From Lophius americanus (taxonomy: Eukaryota; Chordata; Actinopteri; Lophiiformes; Lophiidae), in NCBI GenBank assembly GCA_037951165.1, contig JBBDHG010000187.1, positions 69,501 through 133,500 of the forward strand: DNA of 64,000 nucleotides, written 5' to 3'. Both the position numbers and the translations under genes were made by a program. Each line of letters opens with the position of its first letter. The stretch's first letter is position 1. The notes beneath the pieces were generated by a model, which was given only the letters and a program-made list of their open reading frames with translations, did not search any database and was not told the DNA's origin. This document shows, piece by piece, positions 1 to 45,890 of this stretch.

Positions 1-1984
1 CGAAATTAAGAGAGATGGAAGTAATGCTATGTGTTTGACCTAGATTTGTTCGGAAAGAGTTTGGATTCACCGAAGTCTATAGCCTTTAATTATGCATGAA
101 GTAAGCAGTTGCACTTCCTTAATAGGGTCTCGGGTCATCTCACACATATGCTAAGGAATACTCAGAGGAATGAAAAGGAGACTTGCATAAAAGTTGCTGA
201 AAAATCCCAATTCCTTTTTGGTATTGGGACTCAGACCACCTAACAGCATCTAACACAGAAAGGGACATTTGACTGAAGGTGTAGAAAACCACTAAATTAT
301 CTTACAGAGGCCCCATTACGTCAAAGTATTTAAATAAAAAATGAATTCAAAAACAATGTTATAGGCATTTTATTTGGAAATTTGGTAAAGTGGGTTTACA
401 AATACGAAGATATGCAAACACAGGTAAATACATCAGTTGAAGATAATTTAGAATATCTTGTTACCATGACTCATCTCATCCATGAATATTAGAGTAAAGA
501 AATAATTACAGTTTGAATGTAATGTTGAAAACTTAATTTGGAGTGTGTTTAATGACTTTATCACAAATCTGCATTTCATCATTTGTGATTACACTCTCAT
601 ATTTTTCTCCATGTATTCATTTTTGTGGCTGCCTCCAGAAATAAGACATAACCTCCATCTGATGGGCTTTTTAACCAATACGTATGGGTGCGTAGGAAGT
701 GAAACTTGTTTAATATCACGTGTTTCCTACTCTTGTATTTCATTTCAGAGTTAATACATGCGGCCATGCTATTCATGTGTATCATGGTCTATATGTGACT
801 TCTGAACAGTGAAGTTACACAAAAGAATAAGAGACAATGTAAAAGTGCTGCAGGCAGTGCAAGGAGAGGCAGTGGAATGTTGTTGGTGTTTGACATTCCT
901 GCAACCCTCCCTCCCTCTCTGTGCAGCCTCTTTCTCTCCCCCACACACTTTGTTCACCATGATTTCCCTCCCCTCATCACTACATCCTCACCTTTAATTT
1001 TTTCCAAAAATACTGAATTTCCATATAGTACATATAAATCAGGAGCAACTGTGATTACAGCTTTTAATATTGGTTGGCACAATGTGCTCCTTCATGATAG
1101 AATTAAGTTTTACCCATTTTACAGTAATCACCTGTAGCCTGCACATGTTAAGCCACTTAATGATGTTTCTACTTTTACAATTCTGACTTGCAATATTTTG
1201 AATGAATTAATCAGCAAAATATGTGAATATATTTTCTTCTTGCTTTGTAGACGAATTGTTGTAAAACACTGTTAGGAATTGTCAGTCCTTTTCAAACAAC
1301 AAGCTTCTTCAGAATAAATACCTGTCAGATGTCTGCTGGATAAAATCTGTGTAAGCTGGATAATTTGACTCATTCAGCTCCAGGATGGTTAAGAGTGTAT
1401 CGTAAAATAGCTGCAGTCTGCATATTTTGTATCTCCTCAGTTGTCTGGTGACATATGCCAAACCATTGAACTTAATGCATCACTACTCAGTTGGAAAAGA
1501 GCAGTTTGACCCCATCTGCTAGGAGGACCACAATATTGTGGACACAACAGTGATGCCCCGCTGTGAAAGTGCAGTGGAATCGCTAATAATCTCAATTTTT
1601 CACTCTACAGCACAGCTTAAGTAAATTCCTAAGGAAGTGAAAATTGGGCAAGCATACTGAGTAAACTACATAAATCAGCTAATACTTCATAAATATTTTC
1701 TGTGTATTAACATTTTGGTGTTCAGTGTTACTAAGCTTTGACCGTACAATGTGATGCTTGATATATTCATAAACTACCAGTTACAACATACCCAAGGGTA
1801 CTTTGCCTGTTCCTGTGGTATCTTTTACTAATTGAGCCGGAAATGCTTCAGTTGATTTTATTGTCTGTGACGTCTTCCAAGGATAATAAGTTCTTATTTG
1901 CTTATATGAACGGAATACTTACTCTTATCTTTACTTTAAGCACTTAACTTTTGCTGCTTTCATATAATTATTGTTATTATTGTT

Positions 1985-2050
1985 CCTTTGTTGCCCACCC
2001 GCTGTGTAAAGCGTCCTTGGGTCTTTCGAAAAGCGCTATATAAATTCATG

Positions 2051-2111
<61 letters not shown>
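1985..2111 (+). mobile_element. L2-type LINE 3' tail with (TTA)n
   Basis: The motif AAAGCGTCCTTGGGT, then GCGCTATATAAAT and a ~57-bp (TTA)n run form a typical CR1/L2 3' end. The same AAAGCGTCCTTGGGT motif occurs on the minus strand at the tail of the element at 36331-37193. Only the tail is preserved. Confidence 0.7.
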
Positions 2112-2112
<1 letters not shown>

Positions 2113-2956
2113 ACATTAAATACACATTAAGGGTGCATGAAGGTCGATAAGGACCGTCTGTGTTGATGAAGGAACATGGTAGTTAATAATTACTCAGCTC
2201 GAGTCCAGATGATCTGAGTCTGATTCTTGGGGAAGTGTGGATGCCATCTGTGTCGCACACGATACAGTCTTGCCCTTATGGTGTAGGCATGTTGATGGTT
2301 GCCTATATTTGCCCAGTGCAAACAGCAGACAGCTGATGGCGTGTGTCTATCTATCTTTGTGTATGTATTGCATTGTGGATACAATCTGACAAAGGCCAGC
2401 AATTGTACCGCCCATGATATACTTGGATCTCACCAAAGCTGGAGCTGTGAAATGTTATTTAGTCCGGCTATGCTTTGCTATGTGCAGTGAAACAAAGATT
2501 TTATTGAGCTGCCCACAACATTGCAATAATTACAGACAACCAGCTGTACCCACTGCCTTCTGTCCGTGTTAACAGGGCTTAAGAGATCATTTCTACAACA
2601 CCCTCCAAACATTCCATTTGGTTCCTGTCTTATCTCTTAACATCTGCTCCCTGCAGCCTCAATAAGACACATTCTCATCATTGTGTTCCTTGTTACAGGT
2701 TATGGTCCGTTCAGTCTTTTACACCATCCTGATTAGTATTGTAGTTAAAAAGCCACACATGTCTTGGTCCCATACTTGTTGGTTTTAGTTGGAGAGAGTT
2801 GTAAATAATGTAGGTCCGTACGAGTCACTCAATGAAGATGTATCTGTCTGCATTCCAGAAATATTGTGTTGTTTGTGTTTTCTTAATGTACATTTCTTTT
2901 TCAACCATGTAGGCTTTGACGGGGAAATCAATAGAAGTATGATGATTATGGTCTTA

Positions 2957-3008
2957 AATAAATAAGGCTCACAGACCCATATATATGGGTCTGTGAGCCT
3001 TATTTATT
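2957..3008. repeat. Perfect 52-bp palindrome
   Basis: Two 26-base arms, fully complementary with no spacer; the centre is ATATATAT flanked by CCC/GGG and the arms contain GGCTCACAGACCC. All 26 pairs were checked base by base. Confidence 0.95.
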
Positions 3009-4054
3009 AAGGTGTTGCATTTTGCTGATGCAACACTAATGCCTGTTTGACCAGTTTACACTGTGAGACTTTTGTCCTCATCCATTAAACAAATTTGTTT
3101 TCATTTATGCCTCATACACTTAAAATGTGTATGAAGCTAGGTGCATGCCCCGTATGATCCACATTACTATAGGAGGCAGTGTCTGTGGCTGTGAAGGTCG
3201 AGGGGATTACAGAGCGTTGTGTCTGCACTGTTGAACAGGTTAACAAATTAACAGGGAATTACTGTGGACTGCATTCCTTGGCCAACACAACCCTGTAATC
3301 CTGGTGATATTCAGACAGGGTGCTTGGAGCAATGAACTAAATGGGGCACATCAGGTAGAAAAATGGGGGGACCTGCTTTCGAATGGGTTTATTTTTAACT
3401 GATACTGGTGTGGTACCTGGGATATAACATTAGACATTGTTTTTAGGAGATTATGTTCACTTTTGGAATTTAAGTGTAGCTTCAGTTGTAAAAACGACAC
3501 GTCAACAAATCATTTTTAACAACGATATAGCTTCAAAAGGGAGGGGTGTCAGTCAACTTGGATTTCTGGGCTAAAAAGGAAAAAGCTTTATGGAATATCA
3601 GGAAACATCTGGACTTAAAAATAGGGCACCCTGATATCTGAAGCAGTCTATATTACAAATATAAGAAACAAAATGTTACCCGATATCCATGGCTTGTGTA
3701 GTGTAAGAGCAATGGAAAATGGAGGTATCATCTAAAGACATTTAAGTCCAAATGAGAGTGAAGCAGCCGTTCATAGGGGATAAACCTGATTTTTGAAGCA
3801 ATCTGTTTCAATCTTTAAACTACGAGTTGAGAGGGAGAGTGAACTAGTCATACCTCTGTTGAAAATAAAAGTCAGACGATTTATTGACATCAGATCAGCA
3901 GAGGGTCCATAGCGCTTGATATATGTTGCTCGCTCCGGTATTTAATTGCTGGCTGATAAAGGTATGCATCACATGATTGTGTGTGTATTTTTGTTAATGT
4001 AACAGTTTAAAATGGGCCCAACAGTAGGTCCATCTTTAATCCTGTTACGTCAAA

Positions 4055-4107
<53 letters not shown>

Positions 4108-4225
4108 ATTTATTTTATAACGCACTTTGCATTTGGATCAAATCTCAAAGTGCTACAAGGTAAAAGCAGACAAAACTATCAATTAAAAAAAAAGCATAAA
4201 TGTTAATTAAAAATTATAGGTTATA
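4055..4225 (-). mobile_element. L2-type LINE 3' fragment, (AAT)n tail
   Basis: Read on the minus strand it gives GTAGCACTTTGAGATTTGAT followed by CCAAATG...AAAGTGC, (T)AAATGTATT and (ATT)n. This matches the end of the slc35a3 intron copy at about 52260-52442, including the upstream AACCTATAA and TTAATTAACATTT words. Confidence 0.75.
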
Positions 4226-4794
4226 TATAAACGCGTCGCGGTCCAGCGAGAGGTCTCTAACTGTCGTGATTTTGCAGTTATTGAATCCTGCTTTAGACTA
4301 CAGTATAAATATGCAGAGCAGATATTATCTGTACTCCACCTGATAGTGAGAGTATTCAAATAAACACTGTCAACGTGGTTATGATGCCACTCACTTTGCC
4401 AGACGTCTGTATGCAGTAGCCTACTCCATTACTACGGTTACTTGCCTCATCAGCGCCTCATTGCTGTCTGATCCATTATACATCACTCTTGTGGCGCCTG
4501 TTTGAGAAAGGTGTCACAAGCCCCAGATTAACCCTTCAGTATACTGTGAAACACAGAGATTAATATGGCAGTGGTTCAGCACCATTTCAATTTAGCAGAT
4601 GTTCAGTTCTAGAAAAACATTTGTATGTTGGTCATTAATACGTGGAACTAAGTGAGCGTAACGATCATGTCTACATGTCCTGATTTATTTTGTACTAATA
4701 GAAAGGTTGTGAATCTTAAAAAAGTAAGGAAATGAATGAGCAATGGAAAGTCCCCACATTTGCCTTGTCTGGTTTGTTTCTGTCTGCCTGTCTC

Positions 4795-4861
4795 TCTCTC
4801 TCTCTCCAACACACACTCATGCACACACGCACACACTAACACACACACACATACACTCACA
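4795..4861 (+). repeat. CT then CA low-complexity tract
   Basis: Short (CT)n followed by imperfect (CA)n. Open frames on both strands here are low-complexity artefacts. Confidence 0.85.
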
Positions 4862-5180
4862 GAGTTTAGCTCTTATTCACCTTTGGTAGGGAGTATTGTT
4901 TATCTACTTACACAAAAATGTAGTTCTTCCAGTAGCAGGCATCTGTGTTTTTGGACACGACTTTTCAACTCAAACTATGGGCAGCTTTAAATCTTTTATA
5001 CTCGTCTCGGGTCCAGTAAGGGTTTCTAATAGGTTCAAGAATAAGTTTCAGTGTTGCAACATAAGGCAGCAAAGGATGCTTTCTGAAGCTTGTGTTCCAT
5101 GAGTAGATGGGGTTAAGTTAAGGGGCATGAAAGGATTTCAAATGGATTAGATTTAATAATGCCAATACTGTTTGAAAATG

Positions 5181-5208
5181 CCTTGATCTGTGCTGATACA
5201 GATCAAGG
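5181..5208. repeat. Inverted repeat: 11-bp stem, 6-base loop
   Basis: CCTTGATCTGT and ACAGATCAAGG around GCTGAT. Upstream non-coding DNA. Confidence 0.9.
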
Positions 5209-6707
5209 AGATGAACTCCAGACATCCTCAGTAATCACATGCCCTTACTTTTTCTGTTGGAAAGGATCTGGGTCTTACAGTTTGCCACCACCCTCTAAAC
5301 TGAAGTTGACCCGTGAGACTAAACCCTGAAAGCCCCTGTTCGGTTTGTCTGCTCGGTTCCTCTGCTGTTTGTGTGGGCCAGTAAAGCTTCCCTCAGGGTA
5401 ATAGTTTTAGTATGAGCCTCTTCTCTCTCCTTCCATGCTGAGTTAAGGGTATTTTATTGCAAGTTACTATGACGACTGTTTGGCTTGCTGGATGAACACT
5501 TGTACAGCAATTCCAGGAAATGGGGTTACTTCCTCACTCAGTGTGAACAACTTCCTGCCCTCCACTGTATGGATGTGTGCCAGGGCTAAGTGACACCCAT
5601 TCGTGTGCAGCTTTTGTCTGTAGTTTCATAATTACTTCCCCATCTCATCTCCTTTTCTATCTATTTCCCTCACTCTTTTTGTCTTGTTGCGTCTTTTTTT
5701 CTTCTTATGACTTGGCTGAATCTCTCTGGACCTAATGTGGTGTCAGTGACAAAGCAGTGGCGAGTGCTGAGAAAGCACCAGTGTAATGACAGCTGAGTTT
5801 CTGTTTGCCCCATTAATATTGTGATTGTTGCCTTTGTTTTTCGAAGACTATTTTCATGATTCAATATTTTCTAACAGATTCTTACAGATAAGAAAAACAT
5901 TTAAAAAGAGCAGAATGGTCTGAACATATTTTTTGCAGTTGTTAATGCCATCACGTATCTAAAAATAATTGTGTTGCCTCTGTTAAGCACGTTGAAAAAG
6001 GCCTGCATAAAGTGGGAGCAGCTCAGGAAATAACATTTAGTAATAGACTGGACTGGAAAAGACAAGGAAATGAATGAATGAATTAAAATATCTGGCAAAC
6101 TGACAATTAGAACCTCTAAACCATAAAATCTTGCTCTTGTTGGTTACTGATATAAATTCTTTGCCGAAACAATCTGTGTGCTCATGAACTAATCAAGTTC
6201 CATTCCCCTCTGCTATGTTCACTCAAACTAAAGGTGCATGCAAAACTCACTGTAAATAAAACATAATTTGTCCCTAATAACTTGACGTTTCTTAATTCCT
6301 TTCTATCTGACACTCTACTTTTAGTTTTGCTGTTACATAAACTACCAGAAAAACAGAATTATGTAAGGTTATTGTTTTTCTTTTGATTTGTATTCTTAAT
6401 ATCAAGGGGAAGAAATGTATGCTGCCCCACACAAAAAGAAACAATGTAAAATTCTTTCCATTTAAAAAAAAAAAAATTACTTGGCGCAATTCCCCTTGTT
6501 CGTACCCCATAACCTCCCCTTTTAAAAATAGCAAGCAGTCCTTGTAAATTTAACAATAACAGAGGTCTCTGTTTCTGCCCAACATGAAATATTTTCTGGA
6601 CTTAAAGCTTCAGTCCACACATTTGGCTTCAGTGACGATGACACCAAACAATAGCATTGATATCCCAGTTCTCACAGTTCAGTATTTGAAATAGATCATC
6701 ATCGTTT

Positions 6708-7762
6708 ATAAGGCTGCAACGAATCATCGGCGTAATCAACAGTGATCGATAATGAAATTAGTTGTCAAAGAATTTAATAGTCGATTAGTCAGGGACGTCA
6801 TGGGACATTGCCTCTGACACCGCGTAATAAGAAGGATGTAAACATTAGCACAAGGTCAAGACCATTGAGACAAGAAAACATCCGAGGTGTGGGAGCATTT
6901 CTCCCTTAACACAGCCAAAAAAATTTCTAAATTGCAAGATTTGCAAAGCTGACCTGTCCTGGCATGAAGCACGTCATTAATGCTGGAGCATTTGAAGCGA
7001 AGTTACGTTGGCTCTGTAGACGATGAAGACTCGTCTCTTGGAGCTAGTTAGCTAGCTAGCCAGCTCAGTGTTAAAGGGCATGTACTTAATGCTTTGTCTA
7101 CGTTAAAATCAGATACATTACATCGTTCATGGAGACGTTACACATTACTGCTGAGAGTGGGTTGCTCCCTGCAGAGCACACGTCTGCATGTGTGCGTGTT
7201 CAATGTGGGCTGCAGCCAACCATTTAGCCTAATCAGTTGATCACTACGGAATGCACAAAGCAGTTTTCTTTTCTTTCCTTATTTATTTTCCTAAATTTAC
7301 ATGGATATTTGATATTTAACCAGAGAAACTGCTGTGTTTTTAATATATATTATAAAATATATAATAATCTAATAAATACAGTAATTATTTATACATTTTA
7401 TTTCACTTTTCCATCAGCAGTCATGTGATGCAACATGAAATGACTAAATTCCAGTTCAGCCATTACACCTCCGGTATAGCAACCTGTTTGGTTTAACATT
7501 CTGTTATAAAAGCACTAAAGTTTATTAAGACATTTTGGGAAGAGGAATCAATCTTTATTGTTGTTATTGTTAGTTTGGATGTGCCTAAAACAACCTAAAG
7601 CTTGATTCAAAAGCTGATAGCAAAATAATAGCAATATAGTAATTGTGTATTTATTTTTATCGTTACTATCTTTGTATAACCAGGAGGAAAAAAATTAACC
7701 AATTATCGGTTGATTAGTCAACGATTAATTTGCTATCAAATTAGTTGTTACTCGCAGCTCTA
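6708..7762. mobile_element. hAT-like element with degenerate BED-finger remnant
   Basis: The left end has GGCTGCAACGAATC and the right end, on the other strand, AGAGCTGCGAGTAAC, in the style of hAT elements with TAGRGCTGCAACGATTA ends. Both ends are rich in ATCGATTA-type words. Inside, at about 6885-7015, a frameshifted stretch reads like a BED zinc finger (VWEHF; NCKICKADLSWHEA; MLEHLKRSY), consistent with a ZBED/hAT transposase. No clear target-site duplication was seen. Confidence 0.6.
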
Positions 7763-10700
7763 ATAGTGATCGACTAAGTGTAAGTACATATCCAGTACAT
7801 TATGAGACTAAAACCTAAAATGACATCAGAGAATGTCCCCTAATTATGGATGAAATGTTGATTTGGAATTGTGATTATTACATTTAGTTATAATCTGGTT
7901 ATGTGATCATTACTTTTTAAAACTACAATGAACACTGTTTTTACAATACATACAATAAAACTAATAATGATGTAATATGTTTACGTTATGAAGGATTGCA
8001 GTACAGTAAGCCAAACCATAGCCCACAAGTTTCCAAAATGGAATTCTTGGTCTGCCAATGGCTAAGCTGTATCGGTCATAATATTTTTTCCACCCAGCCA
8101 CAAATTACATCAACATAAATGTTCGAATTTGCTGGTTTTCTGTTTTATTTCTTTTTAATGCATTAATTATAGTATTGAGGTTTGTGATATTGGCCGGACA
8201 AACAGGGATTTTGAAGGGGTCTTGATGTTAATGGTGACTAAACATGACAGTATTTTCACAATTACGCCAGATAGAAAATAATCAGCAGATTAATCCATGA
8301 TGAAAATGAATTGTTCATTAAACCCTGAACAACAATGTGTACACTGTTACTTAAATGATATTGTCAGTGTATGGCCTGTGTTTCAGTGATATAAAGAATG
8401 GTATTAATACTTTTATTCGGAAAGGATCTGAGTACCTCTTCCACCACTGTCAAGATAAACAAAACCTTATTTTCTCTGTGTGTCCATTCAAACACACAAC
8501 TACACTTCAGGACTCACACTTCACACACCTTTGTTTGCCACGCCCAAGCTATTTCTGTTTTTTCTCTCCCTGTGTCTGATCTGTTTACTTTCCTTCGTCA
8601 GCAGGATGTTTCGAAGTCTTCCAAAAAAAACACACTCTTACTTCAGATGTGATTCCATTTTCAAAACAGCAGGTGACCAGTATGGGGAGGAGACGTGTTG
8701 TTAAAGACACAGTCTGAACAAATACAAAGTCAACCAAGTGGTACTGAACACCATAACACTGCCCTGACACACAGATTAGGTGCTCTTACAAGCTTAAACA
8801 GCAATCTTGCATTAAACAGGAGAAGCTGGACAACAATCAGTACATTCGTATCCTCACATAACATCATACCCTCTCTCTTTCTCTCTCTTTTTCTCGGATG
8901 GGGCCGGGCTTCAGTCCAGTTAGTTACATATAAAAAAGAAGAGGGCCCATAATATGATTCCATTGTTTCTATTAGTCCTTATTACGTCAAATGTCAGCTT
9001 TAAAAGTGAAATTTTCTTTTGCTCAGCTGTTGATTGATGGGGAAGTACCCATTGCTACAGCAGCAATGACTTTCTTGATTTTCCTTGATGCAGCAGCACG
9101 TTGAAGAATTAATGAAGTCTTTAGTTTATTAAGTATACTTAAGTAAAGTTCAAGTACATTTTAAGTTGTATGTTTACTAATACACTGACAATATACTTTA
9201 ATGTGTACTGTCACTATACATGAGACTAAATGTCCCATTTTCAGATTGCGAAAAGTATAATTGTAATTATACTTTACATATAAGAGCAGAAATCTATGTA
9301 ACGATCTTGGGATTCTAGGTCTTGCTCAGGGACCCAACATCATATAGATAGAGGGTCTGTATACAAATAATATTTTGCTCAGCTTTGGGTTTCAATCTGT
9401 CTGTAGTCTCACTGTTGACTTTGTTGATTTGGTCTTATCTAGGCGCTCATTTGTGGGAAGGTTTCATGTCTATGATTCATTGATAGTGAAGTGTGAGAAC
9501 AGCCAGGTAAAGAGGAAACTGACTCACACTACTCTACTGAGTCATTTGAATGAGTGCCTCTTTGTTTATTTTACTTTTGAGACTGATTGCCTTTTCCATA
9601 CTTTCACATAGATAATTTAATAACTGTTTTATCATTGTTTATTTGGTCATGTTCTTGGGTGTATGTGTTGTGTGTATGTATATACGTGCATACACATATA
9701 TGGTAGGAATGGTCAAAAGAATATTAGAATAAACATAATATCATTAAAAAAAAGTTGCATTAAACTTTCAATGTCACTTTCAAACTTCTCAATGTGACAC
9801 AGATCTCAGTACTAATGTGTGTATGTTCTGTCTGGGATATTATGACATGACCATCACGTATTGACTCAAAGTGAAATAGACCCAAAATAATGCAGAAGGA
9901 CCAATTGTCTCTTTCACTGCATCTGTAGTCTGATATAAATTCATACTTTATTTCAGTGGATGTCTGTGCTCTTCTGCACATGGATACATGCCCATGTTCG
10001 TGCTTGTTGGGATTAGGAATTTTACAGTGGTTTTTGTATGGTATCTCCATGTCTAATGGGCTATGTCTGTCGGCCTCCGTGGCCAAACTCTGGAACACAT
10101 ACCCCCGGGAGTGTGTTAAACGCTTTAGGTGACCCGTAAAAAAGATCTTTAATTTAAATTTTTATTATTATTCGAAAAACCAAGTGCACAGGAATCCTTA
10201 TAGATGTTTCATGACAGGGATTGACCGAAAGGTTGTTCTATTTGAGGTTTCTACTCTGAATTATCCGTCTGTATAAAATGAATGTCCGACTGTAAAACTG
10301 AAGCAATTATTAAAAAGATTGAACTTTCTTCAACAACAACACTTACCTGTTCTCATAATTGCAAAAAAATGTTGTTAGCAGATGCACTGAGGCTTGCATT
10401 CTTGGAAAAATGTGACATAGGGAAACACATCAATTAAGCAGTTGAACAGTTTAGGGCTGGTATGTGAAGTGCATTCATAAAAATTTATACCAAAATGCTC
10501 AGCCCGCTGTTAATTCACTCTGTTGAGGAATGATAATTAAACGTTCATACTTTTCCAACATTTGATACCTGGATTTACAAAAATCAGTGGCGAGCCGATC
10601 GATCAGTCGGCTGATCGATTGGCGTCGGGAGGCCTAGTGTGATGAAATTGGTTATTGGCCGAGCCGTCTCAATTAGCCGAAAAGGTCCCGTTACATGCAT

Positions 10701-10884
10701 GTGCCCTATACTCAAAACAAGCCTGGGCTACCATGGCTCCAAACATGTTGCAAGTACACAAAAAAACAAAGCTTGCAAATTTGTAACACCAGTTAGGAAC
10801 AATAAACTTTCGATTAAGAACCCCGAAAGTGTTTAGCACAAAAAACTTATTTAGACAGATCAAAATTTAACATCCTGAGGCACA

Positions 10885-10930
10885 TATGTAAAGTGCATTA
10901 TAAATTAAATGTATTTTTATTATTTTTATT
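10885..10930 (+). mobile_element. L2 tail fragment
   Basis: ATGTAAAGTGCATTATAAAT followed by TAAATGTATT is identical to the tail of the slc35a3-intron L2 (about 52383-52412), here followed by (TTTTATTA)-like sequence. Another copy of the same L2 subfamily. Confidence 0.65.
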
Positions 10931-11464
10931 AATATCAAAGAAATTTAGAAGCTAATGTTGGCAGTGGTGCTAAAGCTAGCGGCAACACATAGCAAGCCAC
11001 GAGCCCCGAGGTCCCTGAACAAAGCCAAGATAAAGCAAGTAATGGACTGAACGAGACTAACAAAGTTTTATTCACACTTCGACATGTCTTGCAATTGGTT
11101 TAAGATACGCACGGCATATATATCAATATAGCAATATAATGAATAATAATGAATAAATATATTGGATTTGGCAAATTTATGTGTGGCTTTTCCCCCTCAT
11201 GTGACACAAGGAGAGCACTTTGTAGTGACATTACTGTGAATTTATACATCTGTACATTCAAAAAACCTCAACACCTAACAATGTGAGACTTAATTTGTCA
11301 GAAGCTCTGTGCATTTGGTTAAAAAAGTCTAAAAACCAACATTTTGAGACTTGGTTATTCTGTGTGATCGCTGTTATTGACCTTGTATTAATTTTTAAGC
11401 CTTCATTGCATGTTCTTTTACTAATGTCTGGATATTGATTGTCTTGTTTTGTATTGTGTATCCG

Positions 11465-11537
11465 TAAACCCGAAAATGAGATTCTGTATACGTCTGAATC
11501 GAGATTGCGATCTTTTTACGATTAATCGCCCATCCCT
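11465..11537 (-). mobile_element. Possible DNA-transposon end
   Basis: On the minus strand it begins GGGATGGGCGATTAATCG and continues with AGATCGCAATCTCGATT, a pattern common at ends of fish hAT-like elements. No partner end was established; 10590-10640 has similar ATCGATC words. Tentative. Confidence 0.3.
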
Positions 11538-12839
11538 AAAATATTATAAATAAAGTATTTCATATAACTTACCTCAGTGTGTCCGACTGGGTTCTCAACT
11601 TTTGTTTGCATGGTGATAAAGTACAGGAAAGGGCTCAGTGTAGAAAACTATCTATTCGATAGATCCATTCCAGCACTCCCCTCTCATTAATTTGGACTGG
11701 TTGTGTATATTGAAGTGGGTCATTATGTTTTCAAATTTATTTTGCTTAGCCTATGCATTTCAGCATAATGCCCTGCTGCCAAAAGATTTCCAATGGTCAT
11801 TTGTGTATATGATGGGTAAAGTATAAGTTAAAAAAAAAACATAACCTATTAATATATTAGCCAGAAAATCAAATAAAACATTTATTGGTTATTCTGTCTC
11901 CTATTTTTTTGTTAAATGTTATTCATATATTGCATGCTAATATTTTGGGTTGTATTTGAGAAGGTGTAAAATCTCTCAGCTGCTACATGCCTGTTAAATT
12001 TTGGAAACCAGTGTTTTAAGGCGAGTTCCAGCTCTCTGATTACAATAGTTCAGAGAATAGATGTATGGTATGTGTCACACTTCCAACACTGCAAAATCAC
12101 ATTGAATAGTGTCAATTACAGAAAAATGAGTTTCTGAATGACGACCTAATTAACCTCTATGCAGGATGTAAGACAGTTTCTCAGAACACTTCCTGTAATG
12201 CAATGACTGTTTTATGAAGACATTGTTGGCATTTCTTAATGATCAGTTGCTTTACCCTCAGTTTTGAAAAAGCTTTCTTCTACAGAGTTGGACCTACATA
12301 AAATAACCACTCATTATCACATGAGACTTTAAGTGAAACTAGAAACCCTCCGGAGAGAGCAAGCCTCCACCAAGGCACGTCAATTTCACCAGAGATGCAT
12401 TTACTACAATTTTCTTATTCTATTACACTTACCGATTTTTATAAAATCTGACCGGTTGTTACAGATTTTGGCCGTTTCCAGTATTTTCTCCTGAAGTTTT
12501 AAAACCACAATCAACAGCATCAATACAGCGTTCTTGTGTCTAACTCTGCACTCTCACTAGCTTTAGCCGCTATTCCTTACTTAACTTCTTGAGACTTGGT
12601 TTGTTCCCCAGTGTGATTAATTTTTAAATATCTGATTATTATGATATGATGTTAATAAATTCGGAAAGTTTACAGCACAAACAAAACAAGATTGGCTGAC
12701 ATTGTTTTTGTATTCTTGGGCTATCTGTGCGTGGTGGTCGTGGAGTGGGACTGTGATGTCACTGTTTTCAAAGAGTGGTATTTACACAGATAGAAACTGT
12801 GGTGTTTTTCAAAAGAAACACTATGGTATACTGTTGCCA

Positions 12840-13100
12840 TTTAAACGATCAATCGATCAATCTTTAGTTATATAGCACCAATTCACAACAGCAGTTGTCT
12901 CAAGGTGCCATGTCTCAAGGGGCAAGGTTCCAGAAAGAGCAGGTGTAGACCAAACTCTTTATATAGTTTAGTTCAACACTAAAGGATTCTTACTTTGGCT
13001 ATACATTACCGCCAAACAAAAAATAGATATATCAATCCATTATAGTTATCCTGCTGACAAACTAACCTAAGACAAAACTTCCTTGACAAACCTTACAATT
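12840..13100. repeat. Interspersed repeat fragment
   Basis: CGATCAATCGATCAATCTTT followed by TATATAGCACCAATTCACAAC, CAGTTGTCTCAAGGTGCC and AGAAAGAGCAGGTGTAGACC resembles a high-copy repeat tail frequent in fish genomes. The family is not named with certainty. Confidence 0.4.
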
Positions 13101-13728
13101 CATAACTGTTTAAGAATTTAATCATACACACTGAACAATTGTATCTGCTCATCATATTATATAGATAAATCAGGTCAGAGAACATCACTGGAAGTCATTT
13201 AGAGCTGGCGTGTTGTGCTTTAAAACCACTTGAAACATATGTCTCTGAGCTTGAAGGGCGCCCAGTAGGTGATATGTCTGGCTGTGAGTGTGGAACTGGC
13301 AGGAGAAAATTGGGCTTTGTTGTCATTGTCAAGGCTCATCTCTGTACTGGCTACCCTACCTACCCTACAAGGCTGACGACTAAATCGAGGGAATCCCTCA
13401 GAGGGGTCGGAAGTGTGTGTAACGGCGACTTTGCAATATATTTCAAGCAATACATTTGTGGAAACCTTGAATTTGTTTTGAACATGATAGACTTTTGGAA
13501 TTAACCAGGCATTGTGTTCAGAGATCCTATGTATATCTGTATGTAGACACTGTCAAGGAGAGAGATTGTTATGAAACTGTGCTTAAAAATGTTTTAATTA
13601 GCTTTGTTATCATTTCAGTGGTCATACAGTTTATAAGAAAATAGTCATACTTAAATTCAACATTTACCAGGAAACATGCCTGTCCTATTGCGCTCAGGTC
13701 TAACCCCTTCTTCTTTTATCTCTTGCAG

Positions 13729-45890
<32,162 letters not shown>

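Larger units (their letters stand above)
1..13728 (+). other. notch2: Presumed notch2 intron 1 or 5' flank; no coding exon recognised
   Basis: No stretch with a signal peptide, start codon and donor of phase 1 that could be notch2 exon 1 was seen, and no other gene. AT-rich sequence interrupted by the repeats listed separately: L2 tails at 1985-2111, 4055-4225 and 10885-10930, a hAT-like element at 6708-7762, low-complexity pyrimidine tracts near 8870-8895, and 12.3-13.2 kb repeat fragments. Whether this is intron 1 or upstream DNA is inference. Confidence 0.5.

Noticed and set aside
9760..10098. 112-residue minus-strand frame
   Set aside because: No recognisable domain; lies in AT-rich non-coding DNA.
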